Assembly (NCBI GenBank): GCA_964593555.1
Contig: CAZQIC010000043.1
Location: 1-32,362, forward strand
DNA: 32,362 bases
Source of the DNA: CAZQIC01 sp964593555
Lineage (GTDB): Bacteria; Bacteroidota; Bacteroidia; JAFLBG01
Direction: 5' to 3'
Part shown: positions 1-7,863 of the stretch, piece by piece
Layout of the letters: each line of letters starts with the position of its first letter
How positions within the stretch are numbered: the stretch's first letter is position 1
Made by a program: the position numbers and the translations under genes
The notes under the pieces: model-generated
Told to the model about the DNA's origin: nothing
The model's database searches: none
What the model saw: only the letters and a program-made list of their open reading frames with translations

Positions 1-14
1 AAACTTTTTTCTAA

Positions 15-173
15 CTTTATGTTCTTAATATCTTATTCGGTATAAACTCTATTGTTAACATTGATATTACATATGATAAACTCGAGGACCTCGAGCAAAT
101 TGTTCAAATGGGCTTCAAAGAAGGATTTACCATGGGAATGGAAAATCTTGATGAGTGGTTGGAGCGTAATTAA
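15..173 (+). pseudogene. 3' remnant of an SRPBCC/AHSA1-family protein
   Basis: In the frame ending at the TAA at 171-173, the last ~44 codons (from about position 42) read like the C-terminus of an Activator-of-Hsp90-ATPase (AHSA1)/SRPBCC domain. They contain the typical helix MGFKEGFTMGMENLDEWLE, preceded by a short strand and the segment YDKLEDLEQIVQ. Codons 15-41 do not look like the family, and an in-frame stop lies at 12-14, so the rest of the domain is missing. Members of this superfamily bind hydrophobic ligands in a helix-grip fold. It is either a decayed gene or a gene cut by an unreliable contig edge. A longer reading frame on the same strand (52-234) runs through the same DNA in another phase and looks like a shadow. 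Confidence 0.6.
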
Positions 174-191
174 ACCATTCTGGAGTTACTA

Positions 192-243
192 TAAGCCATC
201 TCAAAATATTTTATCTACATCAGAATTGTTTTGAGATGGCTTA
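192..243. terminator. Perfect 15-bp-stem hairpin between convergent genes
   Basis: TAAGCCATCTCAAAA (192-206) is repeated as its exact reverse complement at 229-243, with a 22-nt loop. The hairpin lies between the stop of the SRPBCC remnant (+) and the stop of the helicase gene (-). A-rich and T-rich stem ends give a T-tract in either direction, so it can serve as a bidirectional intrinsic terminator. Confidence 0.7.
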
Positions 244-259
244 ATTATTAATGTTGCTA

Positions 260-1903
260 TTATATATTATCTGCAGATTCGTTAACACTATCTTCATCCG
301 GCGGAGGTAATTCTATTTCATTTGATGGCGAATGTTCGGAATCGTTATCATCATTATGGTGAACATCCCTGATCAATGCCACTTTTAGTTTTCGTTTGTA
401 ATCTTCGTTGAGCCATTTCACATAGCTCTCCGATGTTTTACTTAGACAGCGTGTATAAGCTCTTACTCTGAATTCTATTTCTTCTTTCAGTAAATCGGCA
501 AGCTCCATGGCTTCATCAATGTTATTACTATTCTCAATACACATATTCACATGCTGTTCGATTGAACGCTCAATTACTGCCTTGGAATGTTTGCCCCTGC
601 TTATGGCCAGCCTGTGTTCTTCCTTAATATCAAAATAAATTAATTCTGATTTGCTGAACCTGTTACGTAACTCTTCCGGCATTTCATATTTAAAAGTGCG
701 CTCTATCTCTTCGTCACTGCGAATATTCGCCAAATACAATTCAGGTGTTCTGAAAATACTTGACCAATCAATTGGTGCCTCCCAAAGTCCGAACCGGTTC
801 AGGTTATTGCCAAGATCAATTACCGTAAATTCCTTTTTTTTCTCCAACACACGTGATCCCCTTCCAATCATTTGAAAATAAAGTGTAAGAGATTTTGTAG
901 CGCGATTCAATATAATACAATCAACTGTCGGCTCATCAAAGCCCGTGGTAAGTATACTCACAGAAGTTAGTATAGCATTGGGTTTTTCTTTGAACCATCG
1001 AAGTGTTTCCCTGCGTTCCTTTTCATTGCAGGTATGATCAAGATGTTTTATTTCATAACCTGCTTCCTGGAAAGAAGCGTATACATATTGAGAGGTAACA
1101 ATACCATTATTAAATATCAGCGTTTTTTTGCCAAGACATTTTTCCTTATAGGCTCCCAATAATTTGTCCTGCATGGCAAAATTATTATACAGGCGCTCCG
1201 ATGAGCTTACTGTATAATCACCATTGATCCCAACTTTTAACGAAGTAAGTCCCACATGATAATGATAAGTTGTTGCGCGCGCTAAAAATCCTTTTTCTAT
1301 CAATGAAGAAATAGATTCACCGACAATAAGTTCATCATAAGTATCCTTCATGCGGATACTGATGTTAGAGCTCAATGGTGTTGCGGTAACACCAAGCACA
1401 ACTCCTTTTTCATAAAACTTTAAAAGTTTGCCAAAAGAATTATAATGCGCCTCATCAATGATCATCAACCCAATATTGTCAAGGTCAAGTATCTTATCTC
1501 GTAAACGATTGTTGAGCGTTTCTACCATCGCCACAAAACACATAAATTCGTTTGGAACGGGCAATTCTTTTACAGCGCTATTGATCACCATATTTGTAAC
1601 ACCAAACTCATTGAGCATTTGAGAGGTTTGAGCGCAAAGTTCCAGGCGGTGCGTTAATATTAAAACTTTTTTACCTGTACTTTGTATATAACGCCTGGCG
1701 ATCTCAGAAAAAATTACGGTCTTACCACCACCTGTAGGCAGCTGAAATAAAATATTGTATTGCGAAGCATGATCCTTCAGGCGGTTGAATATTTCATCAA
1801 TAGCTTGTTCCTGGTAAGCATATAATTGTTTACCGGCCTTTGGCTGCTGCTGATCACCAGCCTCCTTAACGTCTTCGTTTGGTATGTTATCTGCCTCTTC
1901 CAA
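260..1903 (-). CDS. Superfamily 2 DEAD/DEAH-box helicase (type III restriction/COG1061-like)
   Basis: A 547-residue ATP-dependent nucleic-acid helicase or translocase. A Q-motif-like start (LYAYQEQAI, ~27-35) precedes Walker A LPTGGGKT (55-62), the DEAH box (150-153), motif III VTATP (172-176), motif V around TTGFDEPTVD (319-328) and motif VI QMIGRGSR (344-351). Together they form two RecA-like lobes. The last ~190 residues are charged, probably helical, and end in an acidic tail. No nuclease or methylase motif is visible and no restriction partner lies next to it, so a repair or general helicase role is more likely than restriction. The start is uncertain: the only nearby in-frame start in this frame is a TTG (codon at 1901-1903), and the frame stays open upstream to a stop at 1967-1969 without an ATG. 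It converges on the terminator at 192-243. Confidence 0.85.
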   Translation of the reverse strand: MEEADNIPNEDVKEAGDQQQPKAGKQLYAYQEQAIDEIFNRLKDHASQYNILFQLPTGGGKTVIFSEIARRYIQSTGKKVLILTHRLELCAQTSQMLNEFGVTNMVINSAVKELPVPNEFMCFVAMVETLNNRLRDKILDLDNIGLMIIDEAHYNSFGKLLKFYEKGVVLGVTATPLSSNISIRMKDTYDELIVGESISSLIEKGFLARATTYHYHVGLTSLKVGINGDYTVSSSERLYNNFAMQDKLLGAYKEKCLGKKTLIFNNGIVTSQYVYASFQEAGYEIKHLDHTCNEKERRETLRWFKEKPNAILTSVSILTTGFDEPTVDCIILNRATKSLTLYFQMIGRGSRVLEKKKEFTVIDLGNNLNRFGLWEAPIDWSSIFRTPELYLANIRSDEEIERTFKYEMPEELRNRFSKSELIYFDIKEEHRLAISRGKHSKAVIERSIEQHVNMCIENSNNIDEAMELADLLKEEIEFRVRAYTRCLSKTSESYVKWLNEDYKRKLKVALIRDVHHNDDNDSEHSPSNEIELPPPDEDSVNESADNI

Positions 1904-1993
1904 GTAATCTTCAAAAAAAATGACCTGTAAAGATACGGTGTTAAATGAATGATTGTGCTTTAAATATCAAAAATAAACTCACAGTATATTTTG

Positions 1994-2001
1994 TATCTTT
2001 A
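1994..2001 (+). promoter_or_regulatory. Possible Bacteroidota -7 promoter box TATCTTTA
   Basis: TATCTTTA matches TAnnTTTG at seven of eight positions, and it sits 41 bp before the small ORF at 2042. No clear TTG is seen at the -33 distance, so the call is weak. It could drive the short ORF and/or the DUF5686 gene at 2231. Confidence 0.3.
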
Positions 2002-2041
2002 TAAGTTCCGCAAATCAGTACTCCGTCGGTTAAAATATAAA

Positions 2042-2134
2042 ATGAGTAAGCTATTTGAGAATAATGAATTTGAACAGAAAAACAAGGCAATTCATCTGCA
2101 TTCTTTGTTTAAAATAATAGGAGGCGAAAATTAG
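2042..2134 (+). CDS. Possible 30-aa small protein
   Basis: The divergent gap 1904-2230 between the helicase and DUF5686 genes is 327 bp. The only plausible coding element in it is this ATG-initiated 30-codon frame, starting MSKLFENNEFEQKN and ending KIIGGEN. It has a charged, mostly polar composition, no signal peptide and no family that I recognise. It follows a weak promoter-like box at 1994-2001. The rest of the gap holds only short imperfect inverted repeats (for example GCTTAC/GTAAGC near 2188-2214). It may simply be chance. Confidence 0.2.
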   Translation: MSKLFENNEFEQKNKAIHLHSLFKIIGGEN

Positions 2135-2230
2135 TTGGGACATCATTAATTAATCTTATTACAAAAAATCGAATGACGCAACTTTTGGCTTACCTATCCG
2201 TCATATTAGTAAGCTAACCCAATCCCCGGC

Positions 2231-3541
2231 TTGAGAAAGATCACGCTCATATTGTCACTTCTTCTATCGACCCAGCTATGGGCCCAATTCTATGTTGTTA
2301 AAGGTAAAGTTACAGGAGTATCAATTGAACCGCTTTCTTTTGTCGTGGTAAACATACAGGACCAGGTAAACAAAACCGTTACCAATGAAAAAGGAGAATA
2401 CAAGATAAAGCTTGCCAATGGTAAGTATACTTTTATTTTTACCTGCCTCGGATATGAGACCTACAAACAGGATGTGATCATAAATAATAGTGATGTAGTG
2501 TTGAACGTGATCTTAAAAGAGAATCAGTTCCTGTTAAAAGAAATTGACGTAAGCAGTAAATATCACGACCCTGCCAGAGGTGTTGTACAGCAGGTAATAA
2601 AGAATAAGGACAAATATGTGCAAGCCATATATCAATGTGATCTTTATATAAAGGCGGTAGAAAGTCAAAATTCTAATAAGGCAAAGAGAGACAGCCTGAA
2701 TAAAATTGAAGCGTATAATGATTCAATTAAAACTGCTGAGAAACATAAACTTTCACCCAAGGACAGCCTAAAGCTGAAGAAAAAAACAGATTACTCCGAT
2801 TCGTTAAAAGTAGCGAAGAAAAATAAAGTTTTTGCAAGGGATAGTTTAAAAACACACAAAGAATTGTCTCCCCGTGATTCATTGAAACTGGCAAAGAGAA
2901 ACCTAGAAATGCATGACGATAGTGTGAAGGCAGCAAATAACAAACCATTGATCTATGACAGGTTTAACCTTGCGGAAATAGTTATCAAAAAAAGTTTTGA
3001 ATACCCGGATAAACTTAAGGAGGAGCGTATTGGTTATGAAAAAAGAGGAGATATTTCCGGATTATTTTACCTGAGTTCTACAGAGGGAGAATATAATTTT
3101 TATCACAATGCAGTTTATTGCCCCTCATTATCCGAAATGCCTTTTCAGTCGCCGTTAAGTATTTCTGGGTTAGTGATGTACAAATACAAAACATTAAAAA
3201 TATATACTGATGAACAAGGCAGACGCATTTACAGGATAAAGGTGGAGCCAAATTTATTTGCAAACTCATTGGTAACGGGAGAAATGGAGATCATTGATAC
3301 TTTATTTTGTCTGAAGAGTTTTAAATTCAGTTTTCCAAAATACCAGCTTTCGGAATATACCTCCTTTGAAATGGAATCAGAATTTGTACCATACAACGAT
3401 TCCCTGTATTGTATTAGCAAAACAATCTTTAATTACAAAAGCGGTGGAAAAAAATCTGGTGCTACAGGACGTACAAGCGTATATGTTGAAAATTTTAAAT
3501 ACGAAGAAAAATTTGCAAAAAAACATTTAACAATGAGGTAA
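2231..3541 (+). CDS. CarboxypepD_reg-like/DUF5686 outer-membrane protein, N-terminal part (frameshifted)
   Basis: The first half of a Bacteroidota outer-membrane protein. Residues 1-19 form a signal peptide (MRKITLILSLLLSTQLWAQ). A carboxypeptidase-regulatory-like beta-sandwich follows (~22-105; note GKVTG, TNEKGEYKIKL, LGYETYKQD), then a charged stretch with seven imperfect DSLK-type repeats (~154-233), then the start of the DUF5686 domain. The start is TTG: an in-frame stop at 2210-2212 rules out an upstream ATG, and the TTG sits exactly at the head of the signal peptide. Reading ends prematurely at 3539-3541, while the homologous frame continues in phase +1 (next entry). One extra T in the TTT run at 3526-3528 would restore a single protein of about 886 residues. 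Function is unknown beyond the family's outer-membrane barrel prediction. Confidence 0.85.
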   Translation: MRKITLILSLLLSTQLWAQFYVVKGKVTGVSIEPLSFVVVNIQDQVNKTVTNEKGEYKIKLANGKYTFIFTCLGYETYKQDVIINNSDVVLNVILKENQFLLKEIDVSSKYHDPARGVVQQVIKNKDKYVQAIYQCDLYIKAVESQNSNKAKRDSLNKIEAYNDSIKTAEKHKLSPKDSLKLKKKTDYSDSLKVAKKNKVFARDSLKTHKELSPRDSLKLAKRNLEMHDDSVKAANNKPLIYDRFNLAEIVIKKSFEYPDKLKEERIGYEKRGDISGLFYLSSTEGEYNFYHNAVYCPSLSEMPFQSPLSISGLVMYKYKTLKIYTDEQGRRIYRIKVEPNLFANSLVTGEMEIIDTLFCLKSFKFSFPKYQLSEYTSFEMESEFVPYNDSLYCISKTIFNYKSGGKKSGATGRTSVYVENFKYEEKFAKKHLTMR

Positions 3542-4890
3542 GCAGCACTCTTGAAGAAGCTTATCATCAGGACACTACCTTCTGGCAAAAAGTGCGCAAA
3601 GAGCCGTTAACAGAAAAAGAAATGATTTTTATTAGAATTGAAGACAGTATAAAAGTTGCACACGAATCAAAACCCTATTTGGATTCCTTAGATAAAATTG
3701 AGAATAAGATCACCTTTATGAAGATTGCATTTCTCGGACAAACCAGATATAACAGAGAAAAAGAATTACGATTTTCTTTTAATGCTGTTGCGTTCAGCTA
3801 CCAACCGGTTGGTGTTGGAGGTGCGAGAATAAGATATGGCGTTGGTGTCAATAAAAAATTCAAGAATAAAAAAACATTTTTTGGCTACGGTAATGTTAAT
3901 TACGGAATAAAAAATGGGGATGTAAATGGTGCTTTTTCATTTAACCATTTATACAACACATTTAAGCGTTCATACTGGGGAATGGATTTTGGGAAAAGTT
4001 ACAATGTTGTGAATGGTAACGATACCTGGACTGCTTTTTTCAGAACATCCAACTATTATTTAAATGAAGGAGCTAGTAATTTTCACAGTACAGAATTGTT
4101 CAATGGTTTTTATTGGTACAACAAACTGGAATATTCAACGCGAAAATCGATAAGCAATTTGAAAAACGACAGCCTTACTAATTTATTTTTGGATAACGGA
4201 ACAACAAAGCCGGTAGCCTTTGATTTTTATGATGCATTTTATTATGCTACTTATATCAGTTATACCCCAATGCAAAAATATATTCGTGAGCCACAAGAGA
4301 AAATTATTCTTGGTTCTAAATTCCCAACATTCTCTGTTAGTTATCGGAAAGGTATACCAAAAATTTTCAACAGCTCAATTGATTTCGACTATTTAGAGTA
4401 TTCAATTTCACATGATATTGATTTTCGATTTTTGGGTGTTTCGAAAATAAGATTCTTCTCGGGTAAATTTTACAGGGATAACGTGATAAAGACAATTGAT
4501 TATAAATACCAATCACGTATTGGCTTTCCATTTTTCGGTAATCCCCTTTATTCATTTCAATCTCTTGAAAAAAGTTACATTTCCATTGATCGATTTTATG
4601 CAGGTCATTATTTTCACCGGTTCAATGGAGCATTGGTAAATAAAATTCCTTACGTTAAATATTTAAAGATCACCGAATCGGCCGGTGCCGGATTTTTACG
4701 ATCTGAGGAAAATGACCTCACTTATTTTGAAGCGTATGTAGGAGTGGAAAAAAATGTAAGGATATTTAAAGAGATGTTTCGTTTTGGATTTTATTTTGTC
4801 GAAGGGAAAACGAATAATTATCCTTTTAGTTCCGGCTTCAGGTTATCAATAGATCATTATGATGCATTAAGGAATCAGTGGGGATATTAA
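3529..4890 (+). CDS. DUF5686 outer-membrane protein, C-terminal barrel part (frameshifted)
   Basis: This is the continuation of the preceding gene in another phase. The frame at 3529-3600 reads NNEVSSTLEEAYHQDTTFW and then the linker KVRKEPLTEKE, which is what the DUF5686 family normally has right after the point where the first half stops. Later residues are rich in alternating aromatic/polar strands and glycine turns and end in an aromatic residue (NQWGY), as expected for an outer-membrane beta-barrel. It has no signal peptide of its own, and the first possible starts (GTG at 3592, ATG at 3622) lie inside the homologous region, so it would not work alone. The stop overlaps the stop of the convergent gene by 4 bp. 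Confidence 0.85.
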   Translation, partial: NNEVSSTLEEAYHQDTTFWQKVRKEPLTEKEMIFIRIEDSIKVAHESKPYLDSLDKIENKITFMKIAFLGQTRYNREKELRFSFNAVAFSYQPVGVGGARIRYGVGVNKKFKNKKTFFGYGNVNYGIKNGDVNGAFSFNHLYNTFKRSYWGMDFGKSYNVVNGNDTWTAFFRTSNYYLNEGASNFHSTELFNGFYWYNKLEYSTRKSISNLKNDSLTNLFLDNGTTKPVAFDFYDAFYYATYISYTPMQKYIREPQEKIILGSKFPTFSVSYRKGIPKIFNSSIDFDYLEYSISHDIDFRFLGVSKIRFFSGKFYRDNVIKTIDYKYQSRIGFPFFGNPLYSFQSLEKSYISIDRFYAGHYFHRFNGALVNKIPYVKYLKITESAGAGFLRSEENDLTYFEAYVGVEKNVRIFKEMFRFGFYFVEGKTNNYPFSSGFRLSIDHYDALRNQWGY

Positions 4891-5513
4891 TGGTAATTTG
4901 ATTTTACTAAACACTTAGCTATACCCCATTTGCCCTTCCATTTCTCCATATTTATTATCTCACCTTCGCAGTTCAGGTAGTTGCCACTTTTGTTTTTTTT
5001 TATAACGAGCAAATCTCCATTTTTTATTTTGGCAATTACATGTAACTGTATCTCAAGGGGCGATACTGTCGAAAACCAAAATTTCCCAATTCCTGCTCCT
5101 ATTTCATTATTGTAGATATCCATGGCAGAACTCACCGAATCAGGTAATATGCCTTGTTCTAATTTACCAGCTTTGAATTCTAAATAATTTCCTTTTTCAT
5201 GCGCCTTACCCAGCTTCAATGCTTTTTTTGGATTCATCTTAGTAATGAGCAGCGCCATCCAATAACAATGACGGAAGGCATCCACTTGTCCGCCTGCAGG
5301 ATCACCATCAAGAATTGTTGTGCGGCTTATTGAATCTGCAGTGGCAATAGCGATGCGGGTCATACGTAATGCTTTCTTAGCCACAAAGGGATGAGCAAAC
5401 ACCCAAAACTTTTCCGGGCGGCTTAATTTTCTGAAAGAAGAAAAACTATTCTGCGAGAAGCAATTCCAACTTGCGGTAGAAATTAATAAACAAAACAAAC
5501 ATTTTAGGTTCAT
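4887..5513 (-). CDS. Secreted DUF6973-like protein
   Basis: A 208-residue exported protein of unknown function. The chosen ATG (codon 5511-5513) begins the signal peptide MNLKCLFCLLISTASWNCFSQ; the frame can be extended nine codons upstream, but that would bury the signal sequence. The core carries GGQVDAFRHCYWMALL (~74-89) and then AHEKGNY (~104-110), a conserved His/Asp/Glu-rich arrangement that I associate with the DUF6973 family of Bacteroidota exported proteins. No enzymatic activity can be assigned from sequence. It lies 90 bp downstream of the prolyl oligopeptidase on the same strand, separated by a palindromic repeat, so co-transcription is possible. Confidence 0.7.
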   Translation of the reverse strand: MNLKCLFCLLISTASWNCFSQNSFSSFRKLSRPEKFWVFAHPFVAKKALRMTRIAIATADSISRTTILDGDPAGGQVDAFRHCYWMALLITKMNPKKALKLGKAHEKGNYLEFKAGKLEQGILPDSVSSAMDIYNNEIGAGIGKFWFSTVSPLEIQLHVIAKIKNGDLLVIKKNKSGNYLNCEGEIINMEKWKGKWGIAKCLVKSNYH

Positions 5514-5533
5514 TAAGGTTTTTATAAATTCTC

Positions 5534-5603
5534 CGCGCACACTCTTCGACAGGCTCAGAGTGACGGCGCGCAGATTGTATTGAGTTCTGAGCTTGTCGAA
5601 GAA
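5534..5603. repeat. Palindromic intergenic repeat with CTTCGACAGGCTCAG core
   Basis: CTTCGACAGGCTCAG (5544-5558) recurs inverted at 5587-5601 with one mismatch. Inside the left copy, CACTCT/AGAGTG (5540-5545/5557-5562) form a small hairpin, bracketed by CGCGC/GCGCG (5534-5538/5566-5570). The element fills the gap between the oligopeptidase stop and the DUF6973-like gene. The same core, GAGCCTGTCGAA, recurs at 13391-13402. Such elements are common as dispersed intergenic repeats in Bacteroidota. Confidence 0.7.
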
Positions 5604-7739
5604 TTACTTTACCGGTGCTGCACCGAATGTCATTCCTAGGTTGTAAAACACAAAAGCCCAGAGATCACTGAACTCTTCAATTTGTTTAGTGACAGGTTTT
5701 CCGGAACCGTGCCCTGCCTTGGTATCAATGCGTATTAATACTGGTGCCGCCCCCGTTTGTTTTTCCTGCAATGTAGCAGCGAATTTAAATGAGTGCGCAG
5801 GTACAACACGATCATCGTGATCACCTGTCATTACCATAGTTGCAGGATATTCAACTTCTTTTACATTATGCAATGGTGAATATTTTATTAAACAATTGAA
5901 TTGCTCCAGGCTATCGCTCTTGCCATAATCAGTCGCCCATGCCCATCCAATAGTAAATTTATGATAACGCAGCATATCCAATACACCTACAACGGGCAAT
6001 GCTACTTTCGCGATATCCGGCCTCTGTGTAAGCACCGCACCAACTAACAAACCTCCATTAGAACGACCATTGATCGCGATCTTGTCATGGGTGGTGTATT
6101 TTTCTTTCACTAAATATTCTGCGGCTGCAATAAAATCATTGAACACATTTTGTTTGCTACACAGTGTTCCGGATTTATGCCAGTCTTCACCGTATTCACC
6201 ACCGCCCCTTAAATTAGCGACAGCATATACTCCCCCATTCTCAAGGAACACAGCCTTATCAATGGCAAAACCAGGTTTAATACTGATATTAAATCCACCG
6301 TAACCATAAAGGAACACAGGATTATTTCCATCCTGCTTCAATCCTTTTTTGCTGGTGATGAACATCGGGATCTTTGTTCCATCCTTGCTTGTATAGAATA
6401 CTTGCTTAGTCTCATACTCATCTGATTTAAATTCGCATTTTGGCTGCATAAAAACCGTTGAAGTATTGGTAAGCACATTATACTTATACACAACACCGGG
6501 AGAAACAAACGTACCGAAAGAATAAAATGCAACCGTGTCCTTGACATCACTCTCGAAACCACTAACAGCCCCTACTCCGGGAAGCTCAACATCTTTTTCT
6601 TTCACACCATCAAGTGAGAAAACAGAAACCTTACTTGCCACATCATGCTGATAGGTTGCAATTATTTTATCACCTAATAATGCCAGATTTTCCAAAAGGT
6701 CCTGCGATTCCGGAATTACATCTTTCCAATTTTCAGGCTGCGGTTTAAGGGGATCAATAAGCACTAACCTGTATTTAGGCGCCTTATAATTTGTCGACAC
6801 CAATAGCTTGTCTCCAATATTATCTAATACAGAATAGTCATTTTTAAAATCATCAATGATACTTACGAACTTAGGATCCTTTGCTTCTACATCCTTTACC
6901 ATAAGTGAATTTCCGCTGGTAGATTCTGATCCGTAAAGAGCAAGGTAGCGCCCGGCATCTGTCATCTGTGCATGAAAATTTCTCAACGCATGCTGCTTAT
7001 CCTCATATACGAGCATGTCCTGGTCCTGTTCATCTCCCATAAAATGATAAAATACTTTATGAAATTCATTTTTCTTTGAAAGCTCTTTCCCTTCTTCAGG
7101 TTTATCATATGCGCTGTAATAAAACCCATCGTCCTCTACCCAGGATACACCCGAGAATTTTACCCAATCGATATTATCCCGTTGTACTTCTCCTGTTTCA
7201 ATATTTACCACTTGTACCTGTGTCCAGTCAGAACCGGCTTTTGAAACACCATAAGCCAAAAATCTCGCGCTATAGGAAACCGCAATGGCGCCAAGAGCAA
7301 CAGTGCCATCAGCAGAAAGTTTATTCGGATCTATTAACACACGTGGTGTTCCGTTCAGACCTTCCTGAACATAAAGCACAGACTGATTTTGAATACCATC
7401 ATTTTTATAATAGAAATAATATTTCCCCTTTTTAAAAGGAGAACTAATTTTTTCGAAGTTCCAGAGTTGTGTTAAACGTTCCTTGATCTTATCCCGAAAT
7501 GGTATTTTAGAAAGGTAATCGAAAGTGACTTTATTTTGCTGACTTACCCACTCACCTGTCTCAGCAGAATGATCATCTTCCAGCCAGCGATAAGGATCAG
7601 GTATTTGCATCCCGAAATAATTATCAACTGTATCTACTTTTTTGGTAACAGGATACGTGATAGAACCTTCCTGTTTGCTATCTTTATTGTTACACGCTAA
7701 GAGTAGAATTGCAGGAAGTAGAAAGAGTGATTTACGCAT
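5604..7739 (-). CDS. Prolyl oligopeptidase family serine peptidase (S9A), lipoprotein
   Basis: A 711-residue S9A prolyl oligopeptidase, which cleaves after proline in short peptides. A lipoprotein signal (LLLAC, Cys16) indicates membrane anchoring on the periplasmic or surface side. Residues ~28-75 hold the family's N-terminal segment (DPYRWLEDD at 48-56). The seven-bladed propeller spans about 80-430, and the alpha/beta-hydrolase domain about 440-711. The catalytic triad is intact: Ser560 in NGRSNGG, Asp642 in GDHDDRVVP, His677 in KAGHGSG. Length and order match the family. It is transcribed away from the helicase-nuclease gene at 7864 and is followed by a secreted DUF6973-like gene. It probably helps peptide scavenging; the substrate is not known. 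Confidence 0.93.
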   Translation of the reverse strand: MRKSLFLLPAILLLACNNKDSKQEGSITYPVTKKVDTVDNYFGMQIPDPYRWLEDDHSAETGEWVSQQNKVTFDYLSKIPFRDKIKERLTQLWNFEKISSPFKKGKYYFYYKNDGIQNQSVLYVQEGLNGTPRVLIDPNKLSADGTVALGAIAVSYSARFLAYGVSKAGSDWTQVQVVNIETGEVQRDNIDWVKFSGVSWVEDDGFYYSAYDKPEEGKELSKKNEFHKVFYHFMGDEQDQDMLVYEDKQHALRNFHAQMTDAGRYLALYGSESTSGNSLMVKDVEAKDPKFVSIIDDFKNDYSVLDNIGDKLLVSTNYKAPKYRLVLIDPLKPQPENWKDVIPESQDLLENLALLGDKIIATYQHDVASKVSVFSLDGVKEKDVELPGVGAVSGFESDVKDTVAFYSFGTFVSPGVVYKYNVLTNTSTVFMQPKCEFKSDEYETKQVFYTSKDGTKIPMFITSKKGLKQDGNNPVFLYGYGGFNISIKPGFAIDKAVFLENGGVYAVANLRGGGEYGEDWHKSGTLCSKQNVFNDFIAAAEYLVKEKYTTHDKIAINGRSNGGLLVGAVLTQRPDIAKVALPVVGVLDMLRYHKFTIGWAWATDYGKSDSLEQFNCLIKYSPLHNVKEVEYPATMVMTGDHDDRVVPAHSFKFAATLQEKQTGAAPVLIRIDTKAGHGSGKPVTKQIEEFSDLWAFVFYNLGMTFGAAPVK

Positions 7740-7863
7740 TGGTATGTTTGTTTTTATAAGGATATAAAGTTAATTTTTTTTTGACATAAAATTCAGTCGT
7801 TTATTTGTGTGGTTCTTAACGAGTATGAGTGGAAACGATTCAATTTAACAGAATAGGTAAACA

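Noticed and set aside
52..234. 60-aa reading frame at the left edge
   Set aside because: It runs in a different phase through the SRPBCC remnant and into the terminator hairpin; the family-like peptide is in the other frame.
260..1903. The SF2 helicase as part of a defence or restriction system
   Set aside because: No methylase, nuclease or other defence gene adjoins it; its neighbours are an SRPBCC remnant and an outer-membrane protein.
7076..7435. 119-aa reading frame opposite the prolyl oligopeptidase
   Set aside because: It lies antisense to a well-supported gene with an intact catalytic triad and has a low-quality composition; it is a shadow frame.
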